Origin: Paracentrotus lividus
Taxonomy: Eukaryota; Echinodermata; Echinoidea; Camarodonta; Echinidae
Direction of reading: 5' to 3'
Length of the DNA stretch: 64,000 bases
NCBI GenBank assembly: GCA_940671915.1
Contig: CALNVZ010000641.1
Location: forward strand, 35,504,634-35,568,633
Shown: one piece after another, positions 1 to 9,785 of the stretch
How positions within the stretch are numbered: position 1 is the first letter of the stretch
How the letters are laid out: every line of letters begins with the position of its first letter
Notes under the pieces: generated by a model
Told to the model about the DNA's origin: nothing
What the model saw: the letters and a program-made list of their open reading frames with translations, nothing else
Databases searched by the model: none
Translations under genes and position numbers: made by a program

Positions 1-440
1 ATGATTATTACACGAGATAAAACAACAAATAGATAAAATTTTATTTTTTGAAAAAAATGAGAAAAATCAAGTTTAACGCTTAAAATTTTACCTTTACGGA
101 ACATGATTCTTATTGAAAATAGTACCAAATTGTAGGAAATTTTATTATCTTTAATTTGATACCAAATTTAATGTATTTGAAACTCTGCTTCAAACATTTT
201 TGTTCAGAATGCTAATTTTTGTAAAAGGGGCGGCTATTTTTGACGCCCCCACCCGTAGGGACCCTCCTGCAGCTGATCTGAAGAGTAGTCCGCCCTAGCG
301 ATGTGGGTTAGGGTCCATACAACCATCCTAGATAGGACTACATTTTATATCTCGACATGTCAGCTCCTTCCAAAATATGGGGTTTTGCTCCCTGGGTATA
401 ACGAAATGATTTCGTATGGTTTGAAAGTCTATTTCGTGTA
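1..440. other. A+T-rich intergenic sequence
   Basis: No coding region, RNA gene or paired repeat ends were recognised. The stretch is A+T rich with a short GC-richer patch near 230-300. Confidence 0.5.
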
Positions 441-443
441 TAA

Positions 444-685
444 AGGCCTCGTCACACCGAGTCCGGTCCGGTGACCGGTACGGCAAACCATCTCAAATCG
501 CTCCAAAAGCGATCCCATAAAAACCGTACCGGTTGCTGTTCCGGCTAGTACGGCACAGCCCGTGTTTGTTGTGACCAGTCTCATTGCAATAGTACATGGC
601 CGATTAATTTCGACTGTTTTTGCCCATTGTTGAACCGGAACGGGTCCGTGCCGTGACCCGGACCGGACTCGGTGTGACGAGGCCT
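444..685. mobile_element. PIF/Harbinger-like MITE (242 bp)
   Basis: The ends are inverted copies beginning AGGCCTCGTCACACC, followed by more matching sequence rich in CCGG. The element is flanked on both sides by TAA (441-443 and 686-688). A 3-bp TWA target duplication with short GC-rich inverted ends is typical of PIF/Harbinger elements. It is too short to encode a transposase, so it is non-autonomous. The superfamily assignment rests on target size and end structure only. Confidence 0.75.
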
Positions 686-774
686 TAAAGTTGCCTTTCG
701 TCATGACGGAAAACTTTTCGTGTGGAACATAGTGATTTCCGTGTACGGAATATTGCCCGGACAGTCCGCGCCCC

Positions 775-1109
775 ATAGACGCATACACAAACGCATGCAC
801 ATACACATCAAACCATTCAGATGGATGCCTTTTGAATATGAATCAAATCACCAGGGTTCTGCCAGACTCAGGCTTTACCGATCTGCTTCATTGGATTCGC
901 GGAAGTCATAACAAGTTCAGGCGTGAATACTCTGCAATTTTGTTCCCTTGTCCCAGAAATTCTTTTCGATTTCTTTTATCATCCCAGGTTAAAAAGAAAT
1001 GTGCTTTCATGTTTGCAGATCTCTCTACTGTAAACTTGCGTGGCATCATAGAGCTTCATGAAAAAAAAGTAATGTAATTATACTGAGGCGCTGACGTACA
1101 TTCCACTTG
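775..1109 (+). repeat. Left half of a dispersed segment split by insertion
   Basis: This sequence matches 15255-15620 at about 80-90% by eye, with shared phrases such as CATCAAACCATTCAGATGGA and GGGTTCTGCCAG. In the other copy the match runs on into what is here found only after 6467. The two halves are therefore one ancestral segment interrupted by the 1112-6464 element. Short open frames here do not match any protein I know. Confidence 0.7.
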
Positions 1110-1111
1110 TA

Positions 1112-1712
1112 AGGGGAGATCCAACCCGTAAATTGAAGGTTCAAATGTTGTTACTGTACAAACTAAGCACACCTTGTTTTTTCGAAAGAAAATATCCTTG
1201 GACACAATATTTCAGAGGTGTGCTCTTCGAAAGTTGTTGCTATCACCTCTTAATTTAAGGGGGCGTCCAAATTGTTGCCCTTTTTATGACAAATAATTTT
1301 TGGGGGATATCATTTGGAGGAACTATCACATCGCCCCGAATTTCAGATCATATAAAAGAGAAATAAATTGCCTACAAGCTGAAACCAATTTTGATGGAAT
1401 TTAGAGGGGTAAAAATGAATATTCAGCCCAAAGAAAATCATTTTATAAAATATTTTTCAAAAAATGGAATATAATCAAAATTTATACTTCGCATTTGTCA
1501 AAACTGCGTAAAGAAAATTCACGTGTAACTATTTAGAAAATTTTTCCAATATGTGCACGACATCTTGTGAGAAACGCAGGTTCGTTTATTATTTTAACAA
1601 AAAGTTATATCATCTTAAAGTCGTGATCTTGATTTCGCTGAAAATGGCAATCTGTCAATATCTCTAAAAACTCCGTACACGGACGTATGGGAAAAGGTAT
1701 GGTGTCTTCTAT
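1112..1712 (+). repeat. Left arm of long inverted repeat
   Basis: Imperfect inverse of 5852-6464. It carries the same series of landmarks in mirror order: AAACTAAGCACACCTTG, GGGGGCGTCCAAA, AAAAGTTATATCATC and GGTATGGTGTCTT. Confidence 0.8.
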
Positions 1713-1929
1713 AAATAAAATGTCTTTGACTTTTTAAACCCCAAATCAACCGGTTTCTGCAGTAAAATTTGATAACATTAAATGATCTATTTACAAGTAA
1801 AGAAATATTATTTTGATTGTTTTTATGTATATAAACATACGGGTACTTAGCATTTTCCAAAATACATCCCAAAAGTTGGTTAAAGGTGTATATTGTGACA
1901 TTTCATGATGTTATATTATGTGATACACA

Positions 1930-2330
1930 GGCACGTAACTAGGATTTTTACGGGAGGGTTCGAAACTGCCAAAAGTGGACAAAAAAGGGAGGGGGTACAT
2001 CAATTTTTTTCACATCAAGCCGGCGAGTAAAAAATTCACGACACGCCTACACGGCCGCGTAAAGCGGGGGGGGGGGGAGGAGGTAGGTGTTAAAAAAATA
2101 TATATTAGCTATAGGGGTAGGCTGAGGTCGTTAGTTACGGGCCTGGATACATGCAAAGGTAGTAAACAAATAAAAAAAAGTGAGTTTGCCAAAAGTGAGA
2201 AGACAATCCATTCCCCTTTTCCAGGCCTGTAACTAGGGGGGTGTGGGTTCGGGGATCGAATGACCCCCCCCCCCCCCCCCCCCACCCGACTGGCGAGTAG
2301 GGTCCGGCTTGACAAAAAAATAAATAATAA
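1930..2330. repeat. Decayed dispersed repeat with G and C homopolymers
   Basis: Contains two versions of the phrase 'GTAACTAGG' plus a G run near 2069-2084 and a C run near 2264-2283. A similar phrase occurs inverted near 22085 and 27322, so this is dispersed repeat debris. No coding signal was seen. Confidence 0.45.
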
Positions 2331-3234
2331 AAGAGAGAGAGAGAAAAAGAGAAAGGAAGAAGAAAACCAGGTTTGTGAAACGGATTCTTAAATGACCTAC
2401 TTATTATAACCTATTTTTCAAAAATGTTCATGATAGCTTAATTATTAATTTAAAAAAATAGTTCTTAAAATCGGCCTTTTTTAGGACAGGGTCTGTGCAA
2501 TGTTTTTCGCTGGCCTCTTGCATTTATCATATTTTCAGGACGTGGAGCGTTTTTGAAAGGGCTTGAGGGGGTGTCGGTGATTAAAAAGCAGTGGGCTGAA
2601 CACGAGGAAAAGTATACAAAGAGGCTTTTTTTTTAAAAATATCTACTGGAAAAAATTGAGGGGCTGCAGCAACCCCCCCCCTCCCCATTCCCTTCATCCC
2701 TGGTTTCAGGATAATACTACAATTAAAGAATTGAAATACGAGTCATTTAATAAAAAATTTTCCTCTCGACTTCATGCTCACATTTCAGTTTTTCAAGGTA
2801 GGGATGGTCATCTTGTTTTTTTTTAGGAGTCTAAAAAAAAAAAGGAAAAACAAACATGGGAAGATGTGCAGCCTCAATGGTCATCTAACCAAATTTTCAA
2901 CTCGCGTATCGCGCTCGCCATGTTCACTCCCGTTCGAAAAGCTGAATTATAGGTCAAAAAGAAATGTGCTTTCAAATGCACAGGCATTCATTGTTATTTT
3001 GTGTAATTTTCTTTTCACTCGCGTTTTCGCGTTCGTATCCTTTCGCGAATTTTTCATCCGTTCTGGAAGGACTATTAAAAATAGATTATGAGGCACAATA
3101 CGCCTGAAAATACAAGGCAAAACGGCTCTTTGCACTGGCAAGGTTCACTTTTTTTTTTTTTTTTACAAGGGGACGTGATCATCAACTTGTGAAGGAATTA
3201 AAAGAAAACAGAAAGATGTAAAAGACAAACTGTA

Positions 3235-4201
3235 GGGGAGAGAGGGGTTATATGGAACATTTTCACAAAAATGGCCGTAAAACAAAAGCGGATTTATTTC
3301 AAGAAACAATAAATGATCAGCTTGAGTGTATATCTGTATGCTACAAATGTACCCCATAAAATTCTTAAACTTATTGATGGTTCCGGAAAAAAATCCATCT
3401 TCAACAAGACCATGTCAAGTGTTCCAACTAACCCCATACACGGGGTTAGTTGGAACATGGTATGGGGTAAGTTGAAACATTGTGCATGGTATCTTAAAAA
3501 TTATATTAAAACTATCTACAATATTATTGCATGGGTTCAGCTAACTTGCTTTATTGATTCCAATTAAAATATTAAAGATTGGTGTTCAATTTTTTTTTTA
3601 CTTCATGTTTTATTACACTTGATAGCATCCACTCACATACAGATATTCGTAAGTCCTGTGAAGTAGCATTCTGCATACAAATTGTCCGATTTGCACTAAT
3701 ATACATGTATAAGAACATTTCGGAACACGTCACTGAATTATATGATTTTTATTTTTGTGTTCAGCTGAAACCTATTTACTTAGTACATGTTCCAACTAAC
3801 CCCGTTCAAAATGTTCCAACTAACCCCAGAGGCCCATTCGACATTTGTAAGCTTACAGCACAAAATAGGGACAACAACATGCCATATATTTAACCTTGTT
3901 TTGTAGCTTGGTATAACTGATTGTTATACTCGAAAACAGGCCAACTTAATTAATGATCTTCTTTGAGATAATAAAACATTATTTTGTAAAAGTGACAAAA
4001 TTTACTCAGAAGGTAAAAAAAAACCCATTGCATTCTAACTTCACGAGGCTTGAAGCACGTGTGCTGTCTAAAATGTGGTGGATGGCAGTTGCTAATAGCA
4101 ACAACCTGAGGATAGATTGCATAAATATATTTATAGCCGTTAAAGAAAAATTACAATGTTTTCAACTAACCCCGTGTTCCAAACTAAACCCCACTCTCCC
4201 C
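3235..4201. mobile_element. Word-array element, family A (967 bp)
   Basis: The ends are GGGGAGAGAGGGGTT and the inverse of GGGGAGAGTGGGGTT, flanked by TA (3233-3234 and 4202-4203). The word GGGGTTAGTTGGAACA or close variants recurs at the ends and at about 3420, 3442, 3463, 3787, 3811 and 4155. Two copies form a head-to-head pair at 3420-3457. There is no long open frame. The TA target suggests a Tc1/mariner-like or other TA-specific transposase acting in trans, but none is encoded here. It is nested in the 1112-6464 element. Confidence 0.75.
3420..3457. repeat. Head-to-head word palindrome, family A
   Basis: TGTTCCAACTAACCCC is followed after six bases by its exact reverse complement. This could form a cruciform or bind a dimeric protein; neither is shown by the sequence alone. 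Confidence 0.85.
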
Positions 4202-4380
4202 TACATAATAGGCCACTTAAACAGCAGAAATTTCCGGCTCGCGCAGTTCCGCTCGCAAGTTCAATCCTTTGCAAACAGTTTACTTTCGAATTGTCTAAAC
4301 CTTATACAAATCCTTAATTACGGTCTGTGAGCATAAGAGGCAAAATGTGTTAGAAAATACACTACCTTAATTCATTATAA

Positions 4381-4910
4381 CCACAAATTTCTGGCTCGCG
4401 CTTGCGTTTCGCATAGTTCAAATCTGGCAAAAACTCCACTTTTCAATTTCAAAAACACCAGGCGCTGAGCCAGGTGGGGGGGGGGGGCGAGAGGGGATGG
4501 CTGAAGGTGCGGGCGCACCCCGTAAGTTTATTCATCCTAAATTACGGATCCGTAAGATAAGAGCAAAATAAGTCAGAAAATACACTACCTTCAGGTTCAT
4601 TATGAGTCAAAATTTTCGGCTCGATCTTTGCGCTCCTAGAGTTATCATAAAAAGCGCCCATGGACTGATTCCTGACTCCACAGTGAAGTAATGAAAATGT
4701 AAATTAATTTACCGTTCACGCTTTTCGTGCTCACAACTATTTAGCTAAAGGGAGGTTGATCATCACCTCGTAAAAGAATTAAAAAGAAAATTATAAGTAT
4801 AAGAATATACTATAAGGCCAAAAATTTTCGGCTCGCGCTCGAAAAGTTACTTCCTCTGAAAAAGGTCCACTTTTCAATTTCCCCGACCCCCCCCCCCCCC
4901 ATAAAATCCT
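4381..4910. repeat. CGCTTCGCG-type repeat units with G and C tracts
   Basis: Three units carry a variant of 'AAATTTTCGGCTCGCGCTT' (near 4385, 4610 and 4820), separated by G-rich and C-rich homopolymers near 4473 and 4886. The same unit type occurs at 9590-9785, 12570-12860 and 22000-22030. Confidence 0.6.
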
Positions 4911-5340
4911 TAGCAGGGCAACAAGCAGTTAGGTATGTGAGTCCATATTTTTCAAGAACTCTTGCATCATTAAAAAAGGAAGAAATTCCTACATAAGTTA
5001 TACAATATTAAACTGCATTGTTAAAAAAAATAAACAAATACGTAGGGCTCAATATTAAACTGCATTGTTAAAAAAATTAACAAATACGTAGGGCTCACAG
5101 AATAAAGGAAATAGTTGCACCTTAGAGGAATGGAGAGTGCAGAATCATCATTCGTTATCAGTTTAAAGATTTTCCCCCTTTGATTTCATAAGTAATATTA
5201 CTATTAAGTTGATACTAGCGATTTAAAGTCGATGCTTATAATCCGAATTTTTCTACATAGGGCCTAGACTGATACCTGATTCATTATCATTTCGTTTGAT
5301 ACAATGAAGTTAGGGTTTAGACTGAAAGATGGTTTGTTAA

Positions 5341-5836
5341 AGGGGAAGTTCACCCTGGAATTTTATTGGTCTTAGAATATGCAGAAAAATAAAAGAAAAA
5401 TATGAGTGAAGGTTTGGGGAAAATCGACCAAAATATGATGAAGTTATGAATATTCAAAGTTTTGATTCTGTGACGTCACATGCGAGCAGATCTCCTATGT
5501 ATTATGTAGTGTAAATTCCATAAAATGTCATTTTTTTCAGAAGAAAATAATTATGTCACCTGTGCAGTCGATATACCATCAAACATGTGTTCACATACAT
5601 GACTATATCAAATTGACCCATTCCTTTATCAAGAACCATGTCAAAAAGACAAATTTATGGAATTTACATACACAACCAATGGGAGAGCTGCTCGCACGTG
5701 ACGTCACAGAATCAAAACTTTACATATTCATAACTTCGCTATTTTTTGGTCGATTTTCTTCAAACTTTCACTAATATTTTTAAAATATTTTTCTTCATTT
5801 TTTAAGATCAATAAAATTCCAGGGTGAACTTCCCCT
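5341..5836. mobile_element. TTAA-target foldback MITE (496 bp)
   Basis: The inverted ends start AGGGGAAGTTCACCCTGG and are flanked by TTAA (5337-5340 and 5837-5840). The arms are about 190 bp each and contain a TGACGTCAC core (near 5471 and 5700). TTAA targets are used by PiggyBac, Kolobok and Sola3 elements; the AGGGG start fits Kolobok best, but this is inference. Non-coding. Confidence 0.8.
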
Positions 5837-5851
5837 TTAATACAGGATAAG

Positions 5852-6464
5852 ACACCATACCCATTCCAATAAATACACGTATGTGTACGGAGCTTTCAGA
5901 GATATTGACCAGAATGTTATTTTCGGCAAAATCAAGATCACGACTTCAGGATGATATAACTTTTTGTTAAAATGATATACGAACCTGCAGTTCTCACAAG
6001 ATTTAGTGCATACATTTCAACAATTTTCTAAATAGATACAATTAAAAATTTCGTTCGCAGTTTCGATATGTGCGAAGTATAAATCTAGATATCATTCAAT
6101 TTTCTTGAAAAAAATATGAAAAATGAACTTGTTTGGGCTAATTATTCATTTTTACGTATTTGAATTCCATCAAAGTTGGTTTCAGCCTGTAGGCAATTTA
6201 TTTCTCTTTTATATGATCCGCATTTTGGAGCGATTTGATATTTCCTTAAAATGCTATCTCTAAAACACTATTTGTCGTAAAAAGGGCAACAATTTTGGAC
6301 GCCCCCTTGAATTTAGAGGTGATCGCAACAAATTTTGAAGAGCACACCTCTGAAATATTGTGCCCTATAATATTTTCTTTAGAATAGACAAGGTGTGCTT
6401 AGTTTGTACAGAAACAACATCAAAATCACTAACTAGGCCTCTTTTTCAGGTTTGGATCTCCCCT
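5852..6464 (-). repeat. Right arm of long inverted repeat
   Basis: Imperfect inverse of 1112-1712, ending in GGATCTCCCCT before a TA. Confidence 0.8.
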
Positions 6465-6466
6465 TA

Positions 6467-6663
6467 TTGCCTATATGGCAAGAACATGGGTTTATTCATG
6501 ATCCTGATCAAAATGTCATAGATTGCACTAAAAAAATAAATTATGATATTTTCAGCGTGAATGAGAGACATATTATGTTTTACAGTAAATGTTATTTTTA
6601 TCACCTGCTTCTTTTTGACAGAGAAGGTCTGAACACCTGAAGGCTATATCAAGTTGTGTGTTC

Positions 6664-6680
<17 letters not shown>
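6467..6680 (+). repeat. Right half of the split dispersed segment
   Basis: Matches 15640-15830, including the phrases ATGTCATAGATTGCAC, ATGTTTTACAGTAAATG and GAACACCTGAAGGCT. It continues the segment that stops at 1109. Confidence 0.75.
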
Positions 6681-6698
<18 letters not shown>

Positions 6699-6705
6699 CG
6701 CGCAC
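6665..6705. repeat. (GT)n-(GC)n alternating purine-pyrimidine tract
   Basis: About 24 bases of GT dinucleotides run into about 16 bases of CG dinucleotides. Such tracts favour left-handed Z-DNA. A poly-purine tract follows at about 6748-6800. Confidence 0.9.
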
Positions 6706-6863
6706 AGTATGTGACTATCAGCATAATTGTGTGCAGGCGCGGATCAAAAAAAAAGAAAGAAAAAAGAAAGAAAAAAAAAAGAAAAAAAAAAGAAAGAGAA
6801 GGGAATAAAGCCCGCTGCTTGTACAATTTTCGCCCAACTTTATTCAATGAGAAGCGCGAAATA

Positions 6864-6885
6864 GGGTACATGCAGGTAATATGGG
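6864..6885 (+). repeat. Orphan terminus of word-array family B
   Basis: The family B end GGGTACATGCAGGTAATA continues to ATGGG and is preceded by TA at 6862-6863, but the sequence after it does not match family B and no partner end lies nearby. It is either a truncated copy or the end of a diverged relative. Confidence 0.6.
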
Positions 6886-7039
6886 TGTCACATCGTTTCC
6901 TCTTTTGTTCCTTTTTCTTAAGAGCGCACATGACAATATGTTCGCAGGTGCGAATTCGAAGCTCGCTATTGATGCGCTTGCTAAACGATTTAAATAATTA
7001 GTGCCTTAATGACTTGTTTTCTGGTTACTAGGTTATATT

Positions 7040-7340
7040 TGCTAGAAGGGAGGCAATTGGTCGTTTGATAGGTGTGGCACGAGGAGTGTTATTGAAGCGT
7101 TTGAGAGAGTGGAATGGATGAGGGCAGAGCATTTCAAACCACCGAGGAAGAAGGTTGTTTTCCGTGAGTGGAACGAGGGGTGCAAGTGTGGAGTGTTGAT
7201 ATGAAGGTGTGAGCCAAGGGTTTCCCCGTTACAGGCAAGGAGTTTTCCTGGTGCAAATCTTGTAGGGATCCCGTTTCTGGCTAGACACAGCACGCCGACC
7301 GTACACAACCACCGAGAGCCGTACACCCCAGAAGTCATTG
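7040..7340 (+). other. GC-richer island 1, unassigned
   Basis: This segment is visibly richer in G and C than its surroundings and contains runs of basic-residue codons (near 7045-7115), but every frame is interrupted. I recognise no domain. Together with 7823-8130 it could be two exons of a decayed or non-coding transcript, or internal parts of an unrecognised mobile element. Confidence 0.3.
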
Positions 7341-7822
7341 TAATTTTGAAGATATACGTAAGTTACCTTGTTTTGTAAAGTTAATTTTTGGCAAAACAAA
7401 ACATATATATATATATAATAAACGAAGCAATAATGCATATTTGTTATATTTGGAGATAATTATACTGCAACAAAATCTTAATTGCAGTAAAGGAAGAAAT
7501 TACTTTTTTAAACGATACCTTGAAATACATGGTGATTTACAAGATATTGCTTACTGTGTTCTTGTGTAAATTGACAATTTGATAATTATTGATAATTGAA
7601 TCATGTAGTGGGGGATTTTGTCTATAATTATGATATTGATTGTTGATTAGGCATGTTGCCGGTATATTCAACTGTTGCCGATTTAGTGTAGTATTTATCG
7701 TCTTTACGCAAATAACTTGAGTCTATTATGTAATGTTGTAAAATCTTAAATTCTTGGAAGACTAATGTAATACCGAAGTATGAGAGTATATTTTAGATAA
7801 TGTTGGTTTTACTTCCAACAGT

Positions 7823-8130
7823 CGCATCCAGGTTTGGACTATAACCTGCTAGTCCGTGACATTGTCGACCTCGAGGACGTAAGGGAACACCGGGCGCTGA
7901 CAGGATTGCAGCGGAGGACAAGGCCCCTTGAACGTCGTATTAGAGTTCGCAACAGAGACGTCGAGCGTGATTGATGGAACGCCGACGCAGTCATCGAATC
8001 TCCATAATCGCAGTTCATCGCACGTGAAAGTCGTAGAAGGGACTTTTCGCGACGCCGTCCGGGGATACGTACTTCCGCGTATTTATCGGTATTGTTTGGT
8101 GCACCTAATTAGGTTTTGGAAAGTATGATA
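7823..8130 (+). other. GC-richer island 2, possible exon
   Basis: The segment follows a pyrimidine-rich stretch ending in CAG (near 7820), as at a 3' splice site. From there one frame stays open for about 50 codons and is very rich in Arg, Asp and Glu (starting SHPGLDYNLL). It then stops at about 7973, and a second overlapping frame runs to 8128. No family is recognised. The 480 bases between the islands are A+T rich, like an intron. Confidence 0.3.
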
Positions 8131-8319
8131 TTTCATTACACATAGATAGGTTACTTCTGATATAGCTGTAGATTTAATAACAACGTAGGAATAATTATTT
8201 TGTTATATTGTATTTGATTTGTTAAACAAGCATTAAAGTATTGATTGTATTCATTTCTTTAAAAGAGTTTCCTTCTAATTTTATATTGAGTCCATCTTAA
8301 AACGTAGTTTAATAATAAA

Positions 8320-9316
8320 GGGCAATATACGGTGACAATGGGCCCCCTAAGCTCATTTGCCTAATTTGCATAAAATTGCAAAATGACACACAGTCTAATC
8401 TTTGTTTATATGAATCAATAACTACTGCTCTAACTTTTATTGTGAAGAAAAACAATTATCGCCAGCCCCCCCCCCCCCCCCCCTGTCTGCAATATTCAAA
8501 TGTTGACGTCATTACCAAAGTGCCCATATTACCTGCATGTGCAGGTAATATGGGCACATGTTTTTAATGTATGTTTTAAAAACTACAATGACTCTACCAT
8601 GTCTGGAATTTGCTTAAAATGTTGAAAATCATTAACATTAAGATATCATTTGAAATTATAAGACCCTTCAATAACTACTTTGACTATATATTTCATTGTT
8701 TTGTATTTTTTATATTATTTCTTTTTTTAATATGATTTAAATATAATTTTCATCATACAAGTCAATATAAGCCTACAATAAGTTATTTATATTAATTATA
8801 TACTGTGAATATACCCCAAAAAATCGTAGCAAATAGATTGATGCCTCATCCCAATTCTGTGTACCAGAATCATATCCGCCATTTTGGATGGCCCATATTA
8901 CCTGCACTAATGTTGCTGTGTCAGGCAAGCATTCGATGACAAATTGCACCTCTTCGCTACAACAAATTGACCTGTACACGCTAGTATGATCAAAATGAAA
9001 CTATAAGCTTACTAAATATACAAAACAATTGAGGTTACCCCTTCAAACACTCTTTCACCATCACATTTTGTGAAATATCAAATTTTACATCCGGGTAAAA
9101 AAAATGCCGTATGTTTTGCGTACGTTGTTGGTTTTCAGCAATTTTCTCAGAGAAATTTCGCCATCAGATGCTCTCACGACGATATATTTTCGTATACAGT
9201 TCATATGAACAACATTATAGTGCTCACACTGGTCATCGGTCACCGGTCGACGGTCACGACATGATTTGCTTCAGGTGGCCCATATTACCTGCTGGCTCAT
9301 ATTACCTGCATGTACC
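8320..9316 (-). mobile_element. Word-array element, family B, copy 1
   Basis: Near-full-length inverse of the 17077-18060 element. The right end reads through CCTGCATGTACC; the left end is a diverged version of the same terminus. The word GCAGGTAATATGGGCC recurs at the ends, near 8892, near 9278, and as an exact internal pair at 8520-8557. No coding capacity. The damaged left end makes this the older-looking of the two copies. Confidence 0.75.
8520..8557. repeat. 38-bp word palindrome, family B
   Basis: GTGCCCATATTACCTGCA, two bases, then its exact reverse complement. The same palindrome is at 17836-17873 in the other copy. Confidence 0.9.
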
Positions 9317-9585
9317 ATAGGCTTTATTTGGTTCTAAACGACCATAACTAAGGCCTTTAATGTGGTGAGGGCCCACGAGGCCGATTTTTCTCATTTTGTA
9401 TTTTGAAATATACTGCTCAAACGCCCTTTTTTAAGAAAAAGAAATACAGTAATGACGAAAAGTAAAAATACGGAAAATATTTAAAGTTTCAAAATTTCAC
9501 AAAGAACAGAGGCCCCGTGGACCCTCGGCCTCCTTGGAAAAATAGTCGGCCTCGTGAGAATTCTAGAAAGTGCCCCTTTATTTAT
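9317..9585. other. No gene seen
   Basis: Contains several GAGGCC-type phrases in both orientations but no coherent inverted ends and no open frame with recognisable similarity. Confidence 0.4.
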
Positions 9586-9589
9586 TCAA

Positions 9590-9785
9590 TATATTTTTTG
9601 AAACCCCAAATTTTTGGCCCGCGCTTCGTGCTCGCTGATACTAAATCATAATTCACAAATAACTCCAATTTTTACATTAAAATTTTTTCAGCTCGTGCTT
9701 CGCGCACGCGGATACTAAATGGGGTCTATAATACACAATTATCTACAATTTTTATACTAAAAAGTGCGCCTTAATCTATTCTATA
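9590..9785. repeat. CGCTTCGCG-type repeat units
   Basis: Two units of a ~95-bp motif: 'AAATTTTTGGCCCGCGCTT' and 'TTTTTTCAGCTCGTGCTTCG', each followed by a GATACTAAA phrase. The same unit resumes at 12570 on the far side of the LINE, so the LINE probably landed between units. Confidence 0.7.

Larger units (their letters stand above)
1112..6464. mobile_element. 5.35-kb long-inverted-repeat element in a TA target
   Basis: The ends are AGGGGAGATCC and its inverse, flanked by TA at 1110-1111 and 6465-6466. Behind the exact ends the arms stay recognisably inverted for about 600 bp (1112-1712 against 5852-6464). For example the GCACACC and GGTATGGTGTCTT tracts occur in mirrored order. Between the arms lie a second inverted-repeat element (3235-4201), a TTAA MITE (5341-5836), C/G homopolymers and CGCTTCGCG-type units, but no credible transposase. 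It is probably non-autonomous and has collected later insertions. The terminus resembles those of the 3235 and 46600 elements. Confidence 0.7.

Noticed and set aside
429-806. A 125-codon open frame
   Set aside because: It overlaps the Harbinger-like MITE and its flanks and has no protein similarity that I recognise.
6644-7001. Open frames on both strands across the GT and purine tracts
   Set aside because: Simple-sequence translations without protein-like composition.
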